Assembly (NCBI GenBank): GCA_963728985.1
Contig: CAVSME010000003.1
Location: forward strand, 1,054,001-1,118,000
Direction: 5' to 3'
DNA: 64,000 nucleotides
DNA from: DASXAI01 sp963728985
GTDB lineage: Bacteria > Actinomycetota > Acidimicrobiia > Acidimicrobiales > Ilumatobacteraceae
Positions 26,162 to 32,894 of the stretch are shown here, piece by piece (the stretch's first letter is position 1; each line of letters begins with the position of its first letter). The notes under the pieces were generated by a model, which saw only the letters and a program-made list of their open reading frames with translations, made no database searches and had not been told where the DNA came from. The position numbers and the translations under genes are program-made.

Positions 26162-26881
26162 TTAGCGGGCGGCCCCGGTCGTCTCGGGGCGGATCCGGTT
26201 CGTGTCGACCCGGACACCCGGGCCCATCGTCGAGGAGACGGTGATCTTCTTGACGTACTTGCCCTTGGCGGCGGCCGGCTTGACCCGCTGCAGCTCGTCG
26301 AGCACGGCGCGGAAGTTGGCCTCCAGCGCGTCGACCGGGAAGCTGGCCTTGCCGATCGGCACCTGCACGACGCCGTTGCTGCGGGCGGTCGTGCGGTACT
26401 CGACCTTGCCGCCCTTGAAGTCGCTGACCGCCTTGCCCACGTCGGTGGTGACGGTGCCGGTCTTCGGGTTGGGCATGAGGCCCCGCGGTCCGAGCACCCG
26501 GCCGAGGCGACCGACGAGGGGCATGAGGTCGGGGGTGGCGATGGCCACGTCGAACTCGATGTTGCCCTTCTCGATCTCGGCAGCGAGGTCATCGGCCCCG
26601 ACCACGTCGGCGCCGGCCTCGCGGGCAGCGGCGGCGGCCTCGCCGCTGGCGAAGACCCCGACGCGCACGTTCTTGCCCGTCCCCGACGGCAGCGACACCG
26701 TGCCTCGCAGCACCTGGTCGGCCTTCCGGGGATCGACGCCGAGGGCCACGGCCAGCTCGACGGTCTCGTCGAACTTCGCCGCCGACAAGCCCTTCACCAG
26801 CTCCAACGCCTCGGCCGGGGCGAAGAACTGGTCACGGTCGAAACGCTTCGCGGCATCGACGTACCGCTTTCCCTTGCTCAT
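26162..26881 (-). CDS. rplA: 50S ribosomal protein L1
   Basis: L1-stalk protein that helps release E-site tRNA. 239 residues with SKGKRYVDAAKRFDR, FDETVELAVALGVDPRKADQ, LGRVLGPRGLMPNPKTGTVT (near residue 125-145) and KYVKKITVSSTMGPGVRVD. Normal length. It follows rplK by 62 nt. Confidence 0.98.
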   Translation of the reverse strand: MSKGKRYVDAAKRFDRDQFFAPAEALELVKGLSAAKFDETVELAVALGVDPRKADQVLRGTVSLPSGTGKNVRVGVFASGEAAAAAREAGADVVGADDLAAEIEKGNIEFDVAIATPDLMPLVGRLGRVLGPRGLMPNPKTGTVTTDVGKAVSDFKGGKVEYRTTARSNGVVQVPIGKASFPVDALEANFRAVLDELQRVKPAAAKGKYVKKITVSSTMGPGVRVDTNRIRPETTGAAR

Positions 26882-26943
26882 CTCGAGCTCCCTCTGTGGT
26901 TCGTGCCCCCGGGGTGAGGTGGTCCCCTGCCGAGGCGGGTTGC

Positions 26944-27372
26944 TTAGCGGCTGACGGTGAGACCCATGCTACGGGCGGTGCCTCGGACCTGGGCCTTGGC
27001 CGCCTCGACGTCGTAGGCGTTGAGGTCGGGCATCTTGATCTTGGCGATCTCTTCGATCTGGGCCTCCGACACCGAGCCGACCGTGGCCTTGCCCGGCGTG
27101 GTCGAGCCCTTCTCGAGGCCCGCGGCCTGGCGCAGGAGCACCGGCGTGGGCGGCGTCTTCAGGATGAACGTGAACGTCCGGTCCTCGAACACCGTGATCT
27201 CGACGGGCACGATGGTGCCGGTCTGCGCCTCCGTGGCGGCGTTGTACTGCTTGCAGAAATCCATGATGGCCACGCCGTGCGGGCCGAGCGCCGTCCCGAC
27301 GGGGGGTGCCGGGGTGGCCTTCCCCGCGGGGATTTGGATCTTGACGACAGCCGCGACCTTCCTCTTGGCCAT
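26944..27372 (-). CDS. rplK: 50S ribosomal protein L11
   Basis: GTPase-centre protein, also involved in the stringent response through RelA. 142 residues with VVKIQIPAGKATPAPPVGTALG (the thiostrepton-sensitive proline helix), GVAIMDFCKQYNAAT and the C-terminal IAKIKMPDLNAYDVEAAKAQVRGTARSMG. A hairpin at 27400-27420 precedes it. Confidence 0.98.
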   Translation of the reverse strand: MAKRKVAAVVKIQIPAGKATPAPPVGTALGPHGVAIMDFCKQYNAATEAQTGTIVPVEITVFEDRTFTFILKTPPTPVLLRQAAGLEKGSTTPGKATVGSVSEAQIEEIAKIKMPDLNAYDVEAAKAQVRGTARSMGLTVSR

Positions 27373-27399
27373 GACGTGTTCCCTTCAACCTTCCTCGAA

Positions 27400-27420
27400 G
27401 CGGCCATCCATGATGGCCGC
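27400..27420 (-). promoter_or_regulatory. Hairpin between nusG and rplK
   Basis: Perfect 9-bp stem GCGGCCATC / GATGGCCGC with a 3-nt loop, 28 nt upstream of the rplK start. It could be a processing signal or attenuator; no U tract follows. Confidence 0.4.
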
Positions 27421-27447
27421 AGAACGTGCCGGCGCGCCAGGCGCCGA

Positions 27448-28167
27448 TCAGAGCTTGGCGACCTGACCGAACTCCAGCTCGACCGGGGTCTCCCGGCCGA
27501 AGATGTTCACCAGGACCTTGAGCTTGAGCTGGTCGGCGTTGATCTCGACGATCTGGCCGGAGAAGTCGGCGAAGGGGCCTTCCTTCACCCGGACGCTCTC
27601 GCCCACCTCGTACTCCAGGCGCGGCTTGGACGTCTTCGTGACGCTCTCGCCCTCGCCCTTGGCGGCGAGGAAGGTCTCCACCTCGCGCCGGGTCAGCGGC
27701 GTGGGCTTCTGGCCGTGGCGGCCCTGGCCGACGAAGCCGGTGACGCCCGGGGTGTTGCGGATGACGTACCACGAGTTGTCGTCCATCACGCAGCGCACGA
27801 GCAGGTAGCCGGGGAAGACCTTCTTCTGGGCCACCACCTTGCGGCCGCCCTTGAACTCGATCACGTCCTCCATGGGGATGGCGACCTCGAAGATCTTCTC
27901 CTCCATGTTCATGGACTGGATGCGAGCCTCGAGGTTGGACTTCACCTTCTTCTCGTAGCCCGACTGCGTGTGGACCACGAACCAGTCACCTGGCCGGTCG
28001 GCGGGGCTGTCGACGAAGACGGGCTCGAGCTCCTCGTCACCGCCGTCGCCTTCCTCGGCGTCGACGGGGGCCTCGGCCTCGGCGGCCTCGTCGGTCACCG
28101 CTTCGATCTCGGCGGCGTCGTCAGCCACGGGGGTGACGTCTTCGGTCATGGTCTCGTGGTCGCTCAT
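27448..28167 (-). CDS. nusG: Transcription termination/antitermination factor NusG
   Basis: Pausing and coupling factor that binds RNA polymerase, Rho and S10. 239 residues: an acidic, Ala/Glu-rich extension (~1-60), the NGN domain from DWFVVHTQSGYEKKVKSNLE through PGYLLVRCVMDDNSWYVIRNTPGVTGFVG, and a C-terminal KOW domain (VGESVRVKEGPFADFSGQIVEIN). The acidic N-terminal extension is known in actinobacteria. The start overlaps the secE stop by 4 nt. Confidence 0.97.
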   Translation of the reverse strand: MSDHETMTEDVTPVADDAAEIEAVTDEAAEAEAPVDAEEGDGGDEELEPVFVDSPADRPGDWFVVHTQSGYEKKVKSNLEARIQSMNMEEKIFEVAIPMEDVIEFKGGRKVVAQKKVFPGYLLVRCVMDDNSWYVIRNTPGVTGFVGQGRHGQKPTPLTRREVETFLAAKGEGESVTKTSKPRLEYEVGESVRVKEGPFADFSGQIVEINADQLKLKVLVNIFGRETPVELEFGQVAKL

Positions 28168-28478
28168 CGGTCGTACAACCACAGGACGCTGAGCCCGAAG
28201 ACGTAGTCGAGCACGGCCACGAGGGCGGTCACGAACACGACGGCCAGGAGCACGATGATCGAGTAGTTCCGGACCTCTTCCCGGGTGGGCCACGCCACCT
28301 TGCGGAGCTCGCCCCGCACTTCCCGGAGGAACTGGCGCGGGGTGGTGCGCTCTTCCTTGGGCCGGGGCGCCGGGGCCGTGCGCGGGGCGCGAGTGGGCGC
28401 ACCGGCCTCGTTGATGGCGCCCATGCGCCGCAGGTGGCGGCGCTGTTCGCGGCTCATCTGTTCGGGATTCATCGACAT
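28164..28478 (-). CDS. secE: Preprotein translocase subunit SecE
   Basis: Essential Sec translocon subunit clamping SecY. 104 residues: a basic, Pro/Arg-rich N-terminus, the amphipathic SecE motif FLREVRGELRKVAWPTREEVRNYS and one C-terminal membrane helix (IIVLLAVVFVTALVAVLDYVFGL). Located between tRNA-Trp and nusG, the usual place. Confidence 0.97.
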   Translation of the reverse strand: MSMNPEQMSREQRRHLRRMGAINEAGAPTRAPRTAPAPRPKEERTTPRQFLREVRGELRKVAWPTREEVRNYSIIVLLAVVFVTALVAVLDYVFGLSVLWLYDR

Positions 28479-28509
28479 GGCGACACCGATCGGATGGACA
28501 TTCGGGGAG

Positions 28510-28582
28510 CAGGGCAGGAGGGACTCGAACCCCCGACCGTCGGTTTTGGAGACCGATGCTCTACCAACTGAGCTACTGCCCT
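28510..28582 (-). tRNA. trnW: tRNA-Trp (CCA)
   Basis: 73-nt cloverleaf on the minus strand. Acceptor AGGGCAG pairs with CTGCCCT, the D-arm is AGCTCAGTTGGTAGAGC, the anticodon loop CTCCAAA reads CCA, and the T-arm is GGGGGTTCGAGTCCC; discriminator G. It lies upstream of secE as in other actinobacteria. Confidence 0.97.
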
Positions 28583-28786
28583 AATCGGGGGCCCGACGCC
28601 GGGTTCCGGGTACCGAAGGCTAGCAGCACCAGGCCGGAGAGCGGCCTCGGCCCCCGCCGACCCGCCGATCGCGCAGTCTGTGCGCGGACGTGGCCCGGGG
28701 TGCACTTCCGCGCACGGACTGTGCACGGAACGGGTGGAGGGCGGGCGCATGAGCAGGGCCGATGCTGCCAGCGCACTGCCCCCAAT

Positions 28787-28842
28787 CGCGCAGCCTGTGC
28801 GCGTAGTACCGCCCCAGCGGTACCAAGTGTTCAGACTGCGCG
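28787..28842. repeat. Palindromic element family A, copy 2
   Basis: 56 bp, the same nested palindrome as 16383-16438 with a few substitutions (one outer-stem mismatch; the inner GTACCGC / GCGGTAC stem is intact). Confidence 0.85.
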
Positions 28843-28989
28843 CTGGAGGAACGTCCGACCCGCCGACACGATCGCGCAGCCTGTGCGCGGACGTGGCCCG
28901 GGGTGCACTTCCGCGCACAGACTGTGCCCGGAACGGGTGGAGGGCGGGCGCATGAGCAGGGCCGATGCTGCCAGCGCACTGCCCCCAAT

Positions 28990-29045
28990 CGCGCAGCCTG
29001 TGCGCGGAGTACCGCCCCAGCGGTACCAAGTGTTCAGGCTGCGCG
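28990..29045. repeat. Palindromic element family A, copy 3
   Basis: 56 bp, in the second 203-bp unit. It keeps GCGCAGCCTG / CAGGCTGCGC outer arms and the GTACCGC / GCGGTAC inner stem. Confidence 0.85.
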
Positions 29046-29166
29046 CCGGAGGGAGGCACCGACCCGCCGATCGCGCTGCACGGACCGGGGTGAGGGCGGG
29101 CGCGGAGGGGCTGGTCAGCGGGGTGGCTCGGGAACCCGGCGGGCGAAGTCGGGGCCGCGCCGCGAA

Positions 29167-29499
29167 CTATGTTCTCGCCCGGCGGGCGAGGAGCAGGGCG
29201 CCGGCGGCTCCGGCGGCGGTGGCGGCCACGCCGCTGGCGTAGACCACGGCCTTGCGGGTGCGGGCGGCGGTGCGGTCGCCGGCACGCTCGAGGCCGGCCA
29301 GGACGGCATCGAGCAGGTCAGGGGGAGGAACCCAACGCTCGTGCTCGAGGCCCCGGGCGGTACGGCGCAGGCGCCGGTACTGGGCCAGTTCGGCCTGGCA
29401 CCGCAGGCAGCGGTTCACGTGGGCGCGAGTCAGCCGGTTGGCCACCGACGAGCCGTCGACCAAGCCCGGGACCAGGTCCCGGACCCGCTCACACCGCAC
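29167..29499 (-). CDS. Zinc-type anti-sigma factor with membrane anchor
   Basis: 110 residues from a GTG start that overlaps the sigma-factor stop by 11 nt. The anti-sigma zinc motif HVNRCLRC (His-x3-Cys-x2-Cys) lies near residue 30, and a single hydrophobic segment near the C-terminus (VVYASGVAATAAGAAGALLL) would anchor it in the membrane. It should hold the adjacent ECF sigma factor inactive until a signal releases it. A longer upstream reading only runs through the sigma gene in another frame. Confidence 0.82.
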   Translation of the reverse strand: MRCERVRDLVPGLVDGSSVANRLTRAHVNRCLRCQAELAQYRRLRRTARGLEHERWVPPPDLLDAVLAGLERAGDRTAARTRKAVVYASGVAATAAGAAGALLLARRART

Positions 29500-30082
29500 G
29501 GTCGACGTCCTCGTGACGAGTGGCGATGTCCCGCCGATCGGGAAAGCAGCGGGCCTTGAGCGCCCGCCGGGCCCGGTGGAGGCGGACCTTGGCCGCCGTC
29601 TCGGTGATGCCGAGCTCGGCGGCGATGGCCTCGTGGGGCAGGTCGTAGACGTCGCGCAGCACGACCACCGCCCGCAACCGGGGCGGGAGCTCGGCGATGG
29701 CCGCCTCGAGGGTGGTGCGCAGGTCGGTGGCCACGGCCCGGTCGGCCGGGTCGGTGGCGGGCGCCGGGTCGGGGGCTTCGGCCACCAGATCGAGGGGCTC
29801 GTGCCGATGGTGCCGGCGCCGGCCGAGGTGGGTGGCGGCGCAGTTGGCGGTGATGCGGTAGAGCCAGGTCGTGACGTGGGCGTCACCCCGGAAGCCGGGG
29901 AGGGCCCGGTAGGCGCGGAGGTAGGTGTCCTGCACCACGTCCCGTGCATCCTCCTCGCTGCCCGTGAGCCGGTAGGCCAGCGTGTACGTGCGGTCGTAGG
30001 TCGCCCTCACCAGGGCGGCGAACGCCTCACGGTCCCCGCTGCGGGCGGCGGCCACGACATCGTCGAGCCCGTTACCCATCAT
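29489..30082 (-). CDS. ECF-type RNA polymerase sigma factor
   Basis: 197 residues. Region 2 includes AYRLTGSEEDARDVVQDTYLRAYRALPGF and TTWLYRITANCAATHLGRR; region 4 includes ELPPRLRAVVVLRDVYDLPHEAIAAELGITETAAKVRLHRARRALK. This is the sigma-70 family group IV layout. It is followed by its anti-sigma gene and preceded by rpmG with a 41-nt gap. Target regulon unknown. Placement inside the ribosomal-protein/secE-nusG region is unusual. Confidence 0.93.
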   Translation of the reverse strand: MMGNGLDDVVAAARSGDREAFAALVRATYDRTYTLAYRLTGSEEDARDVVQDTYLRAYRALPGFRGDAHVTTWLYRITANCAATHLGRRRHHRHEPLDLVAEAPDPAPATDPADRAVATDLRTTLEAAIAELPPRLRAVVVLRDVYDLPHEAIAAELGITETAAKVRLHRARRALKARCFPDRRDIATRHEDVDRAV

Positions 30083-30123
30083 CGGTTCCGACTCCCAGCG
30101 CCCCGCACCGGTTACGCCCCGGG

Positions 30124-30288
30124 CTACCGGGTCTCCTTGTGGACCGTGTGCTGGCGGTCGTGGCGGCAGTACTTCTTCATCTCCAGGCGCTCACGGTCGT
30201 TGAGCTTGTTCTTCATGGTGATGTAGTTCCTGCGCTTGCAGACCTGGCACTCGAGGGTGATCTTCACCCGTTTCTCGCTCTTCGCCAT
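30124..30288 (-). CDS. rpmG: 50S ribosomal protein L33
   Basis: 54 residues: MAKSEKRVKITLECQVCK, NYITMKNKLN, then MKKYCRHDRQHTVHKETR. The first CxxC is intact, but the second pair reads CRHD, so the fourth zinc ligand is not Cys. Length and sequence otherwise match L33. It starts 21 nt after the second tuf and is followed by the sigma factor. Confidence 0.95.
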   Translation of the reverse strand: MAKSEKRVKITLECQVCKRRNYITMKNKLNDRERLEMKKYCRHDRQHTVHKETR

Positions 30289-30309
30289 CGTCCTGGCTCT
30301 CCCTCTTCG

Positions 30310-31497
30310 TTACTTGATGATCTTGGTGACGCGGCCGGCGCCGACGGTGCGGCCACCCTCACGGATGGCGAAACGGAGACCCTCGTCCATGGCGATGGGC
30401 TTGCCCAACTCGACCGTCATCAACACGTTGTCACCGGGCATCACCATCTCCGTGCCCTCCGGCAACTGGATCGTGCCCGTCACGTCCGTCGTCCGGAAGA
30501 AGAACTGCGGCCGGTAGTTGTTGAAGAACGGCTTGTGCCGACCCCCCTCGCTCTTGCCCAACACATACACCTGACCCTCGAACTGGGTGTGCGGCGTGAT
30601 GCTGCCGGGCTTGCACAACACCTGACCCCGCTCCACATCCTCCTTCTTCGTGCCCCGCAACAACGCCCCGATGTTGTCCCCAGCATGACCCTCATCGAGG
30701 ATCTTGCGGAACATCTCCACCCCCGTGCACACCGTCTTCTGCGTCGCCCGCAACCCCACGATCTCGATGTCGTCACCAGTGTGAACCCGACCCTGCTCCA
30801 CCTTCCCCGTCACCACCGTCCCCCGACCGGTGATCGTGAACACATCCTCGATCGGCATCAAGAACGGCTTGTCCAACTCCCGCTCCGGCTCCGGGATGAA
30901 CGAATCGGCCGCCGCCATCAACTCGAGGATCTTCTCCTCCCACTCCTTGTCCCCCTCCAACGCCTTCAACGCCGACACCCGCACCACCGGCGCGTCATCC
31001 CCCGGGAACTCATACTCGCTCAACAACTCCCGCACCTCGAGCTCCACCAACTCCAACAACTCCTCATCATCCACCGCGTCAGCCTTGTTCAACGCCACCA
31101 CGATGTACGGCACCCCCACCTGACGAGCCAACAACACATGCTCACGCGTCTGCGGCATCGGCCCATCCGTCGCCGCCACCACCAGAATCGCCCCATCCAC
31201 CTGAGCAGCACCCGTGATCATGTTCTTGATGTAGTCAGCATGACCAGGCATGTCCACATGGGCGTAATGCCGATTGTCAGTCTCATACTCCACATGCGCG
31301 ATCGAGATCGTGATCCCCCGCGCCTTCTCCTCCGGCGCCTTGTCGATCTGATCAAACGGCGTGAAATGCACATTCGGGTTCCGCTCCGCCAACGTCTTCG
31401 TGATCGCCGCCGTCAACGTCGTCTTCCCATGATCGATGTGACCCATCGTCCCGATGTTCACATGCGGCTTCGTACGCTCGAACTTCGCCTTGCTCAT
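30310..31497 (-). CDS. tuf: Elongation factor Tu, copy 2
   Basis: 395 residues, protein identical to copy 1 at 10411-11598. The only nucleotide difference I found by eye is a silent Thr codon (30586 versus 10687). Similarity stops exactly at the start and stop codons. A separate ribosome-binding site (AAAGGTGATC) precedes it. It lies between tRNA-Met and rpmG. Two tuf genes are common in bacteria and are kept alike by gene conversion. Confidence 0.98.
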   Translation of the reverse strand: MSKAKFERTKPHVNIGTMGHIDHGKTTLTAAITKTLAERNPNVHFTPFDQIDKAPEEKARGITISIAHVEYETDNRHYAHVDMPGHADYIKNMITGAAQVDGAILVVAATDGPMPQTREHVLLARQVGVPYIVVALNKADAVDDEELLELVELEVRELLSEYEFPGDDAPVVRVSALKALEGDKEWEEKILELMAAADSFIPEPERELDKPFLMPIEDVFTITGRGTVVTGKVEQGRVHTGDDIEIVGLRATQKTVCTGVEMFRKILDEGHAGDNIGALLRGTKKEDVERGQVLCKPGSITPHTQFEGQVYVLGKSEGGRHKPFFNNYRPQFFFRTTDVTGTIQLPEGTEMVMPGDNVLMTVELGKPIAMDEGLRFAIREGGRTVGAGRVTKIIK

Positions 31498-31546
31498 CGA
31501 CGATCACCTTTCGCCTGTCTTCACTCGTTCGTGTTGCCGGGGTTGG

Positions 31547-31620
31547 TAGCGGCGGTCGGACTCGAACCGACGACCACTCGATTATGAGCCGAGTGCTCTA
31601 ACCATCTGAGCTACGCCGCC
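31547..31620 (-). tRNA. trnM: tRNA-Met (CAU), elongator type
   Basis: 74 nt. Acceptor GGCGGCG pairs with CGCCGCT, including a G1-U72 wobble; the D-arm is AGCTCAGATGGTTAGAGC, the anticodon loop CTCATAA reads CAT, and the T-arm is GTCGGTTCGAGTCCGAC. It lacks the initiator's three G-C anticodon-stem pairs. Located 49 nt before tuf copy 2. Confidence 0.95.
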
Positions 31621-31650
31621 AAGCGGGCGCACCGGGCGGTCCGGTGCACG

Positions 31651-31723
31651 AGCCCTCTGTGGGAATCGAACCCACGACACCAGCCTTACCATGGCTGTGC
31701 TCTGCCGACTGAGCTAAGAGGGC
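31651..31723 (-). tRNA. trnT: tRNA-Thr (GGU)
   Basis: 73 nt. Acceptor GCCCTCT / AGAGGGC, D-arm AGCTCAGTCGGCAGAGC, anticodon loop ATGGTAA reads GGT, T-arm GTGGGTTCGATTCCCAC. A -10-like TAGACT lies at 31759-31754 on the same strand, suggesting that a tRNA-Thr/tRNA-Met/tuf transcript starts here. Confidence 0.96.
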
Positions 31724-31798
31724 GGGCGCGGCAAAGCCGCAGGCCGGGGCATCAGTCTAGCCACCCGGCGGGCCCCTCCCACACCGCGAATCGGGCCG

Positions 31799-31804
31799 TA
31801 GCCT
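31799..31804 (+). promoter_or_regulatory. -10-like hexamer of the GNAT gene (leaderless arrangement)
   Basis: TAGCCT with 8 nt to the ATG at 31813 and no ribosome-binding site between them. Confidence 0.4.
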
Positions 31805-31812
31805 CGGACGCC

Positions 31813-32328
31813 ATGCTGCTGCGCCCGGCCACGCTCGACGACGCCGCCGCCATCCGGGACATCTACAACCTCGAGGTCGAGACGTCGACGGCCACCTTCG
31901 ACCTCGTGCCCCGGAGCCTCGACGAGCAGCGCTCCTGGCTGGCTGCTCGATCGGGCGCCTTCACCGCCCTCGTGGCCGTCGACCAGGGCACCGTGATCGG
32001 GTTCGCCTCCCTGTCGCCCTACAAGGAACGGGCGGCGTACCGCACCACCGTGGAGGACTCGGTCTACGTGAGCCGGGCTCACCATGGTCAGGGCGTGGGC
32101 CGGGCGCTGCTCGGCCACGTGGTGGACGTAGCCGCCGCCAGCGGCTTCCACGCCGTCATGGCCAGGATCGAGGCGGGCGGGGTGGCCTCGCGGGCGTTGC
32201 ACGCCGCGTGCGGCTTCGAGCTGGTGGGAGTGGAGCGCGAGGTGGGCCGGAAGTTCAACCGGTGGCTCGACGTCGCCGTCATGCAACGGCTCCTCCACAC
32301 CCGCCCGAAGCCCGGCGGCGGCGGTTAG
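31813..32328 (+). CDS. GNAT family N-acetyltransferase (phosphinothricin-acetyltransferase-like)
   Basis: 171 residues with the full GNAT layout: LRPATLDDAAAIRDIYNLEVETSTATFD at the start, strands around VIGFASLSPYKER, the acetyl-CoA binding loop VSRAHHGQGVGRALLGHVVD and the C-terminal ASRALHAACGFELVGV. The pattern is that of the PAT/bar and MnaT type, which acetylate amino-acid analogues. Substrate cannot be fixed. It is convergent with hup, the stop codons overlapping. Confidence 0.9.
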   Translation: MLLRPATLDDAAAIRDIYNLEVETSTATFDLVPRSLDEQRSWLAARSGAFTALVAVDQGTVIGFASLSPYKERAAYRTTVEDSVYVSRAHHGQGVGRALLGHVVDVAAASGFHAVMARIEAGGVASRALHAACGFELVGVEREVGRKFNRWLDVAVMQRLLHTRPKPGGGG

Positions 32329-32762
32329 CGGGCGGCCGGTGCCTTCCGGGCCGCCACCTTCTTGACGGGCGCCTTCTTGCCGGGGGCCGCCTTCTTGGCG
32401 GGGGCGGCGGCCTTGCGGGCGGGCGCGGCCGCCTTCTTGGCCGGCGCCTTCGCCGCCGGCGTGGCCGCCAGCTTGGGCGGCTTCACCGCGCCGAGGGCGA
32501 CGTCCTTGAACCCCTTGAGCGCGGTGATCTTCGCCACCTTCTTGGCCGGGACCTTGACGGTGGCCCCCGTCTGAGGGTTCCGAGCCAGCCGGGCGGGGCG
32601 ACTCTTCCGCTCGAACTTGGCGAAGCCCGACAGGTTCACGACCTCACCCTTGGCCACCGTGGCGAGGATGACGTCGATCGTCCCGTCGACGATCTTCTGG
32701 GCCGACTTGACATCGCTGTCCGTGTGCACCGCCACGGCGCCTACGAGCTCCCGCTTGTTCAC
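32325..32762 (-). CDS. hup: HU-like DNA-binding protein with Lys/Ala/Pro tail
   Basis: Nucleoid protein of the actinobacterial HupB type, 145 residues. The HU fold (residues 1-90) shows NKRELVGAVAVHTD, GEVVNLSGFAKFERKSRPARLARNPQTG and VPAKKVAKITALKGFK. The last ~55 residues are PAKKAA-type repeats, histone-H1-like, which add nonspecific DNA binding. The GTG start is chosen over an ATG six codons upstream because a perfect AAGGAGG (32774-32768) sits 5 nt before the GTG, inside the longer reading. Confidence 0.95.
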   Translation of the reverse strand: MNKRELVGAVAVHTDSDVKSAQKIVDGTIDVILATVAKGEVVNLSGFAKFERKSRPARLARNPQTGATVKVPAKKVAKITALKGFKDVALGAVKPPKLAATPAAKAPAKKAAAPARKAAAPAKKAAPGKKAPVKKVAARKAPAAR

Positions 32763-32881
32763 CTGGTCCTCCTTGAGCATGGTGTCGCGCTACAGCATGT
32801 CGTATGCGCGGCCCAGAATCGTTGATACCCCTTTGTTTTGGCCCTCGATCGGGCCGCGCCCCGTCGGCGAGCGAGCGTCGT

Positions 32882-32887
32882 TAACGT
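32882..32887 (+). promoter_or_regulatory. -10-like hexamer of the secreted repeat protein (leaderless arrangement)
   Basis: TAACGT followed by 7 nt and the GTG start at 32895; supports that start over an upstream TTG. Confidence 0.4.
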
Positions 32888-32894
32888 TGCCGGC

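Larger units (their letters stand above)
28666..29071. repeat. Two tandem copies of a ~203-bp unit built of palindromes
   Basis: Unit 1 is about 28666-28868 and unit 2 about 28869-29071; equivalent points are 203 bp apart (28667/28870, 28751/28954). Each unit carries a long-armed palindrome (GCGCAGCCTGTGCGCGG... CCGCGCACAGACTGTGC), a spacer and one family A element. A truncated third start follows at ~29070. The whole gene-free stretch 28583-29166 is explained by this repeat plus ~80 bp upstream of tRNA-Trp. Confidence 0.9.

Noticed and set aside
28666..29071. Coding genes or a CRISPR in the tRNA-Trp upstream gap
   Set aside because: Open frames here repeat with the 203-bp unit and match no family; the structure is palindromic with only two units.
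30310..31497. tuf copy 2 as horizontally acquired because of its lower GC
   Set aside because: Both copies are identical and codon bias toward preferred C-ended codons explains the composition.
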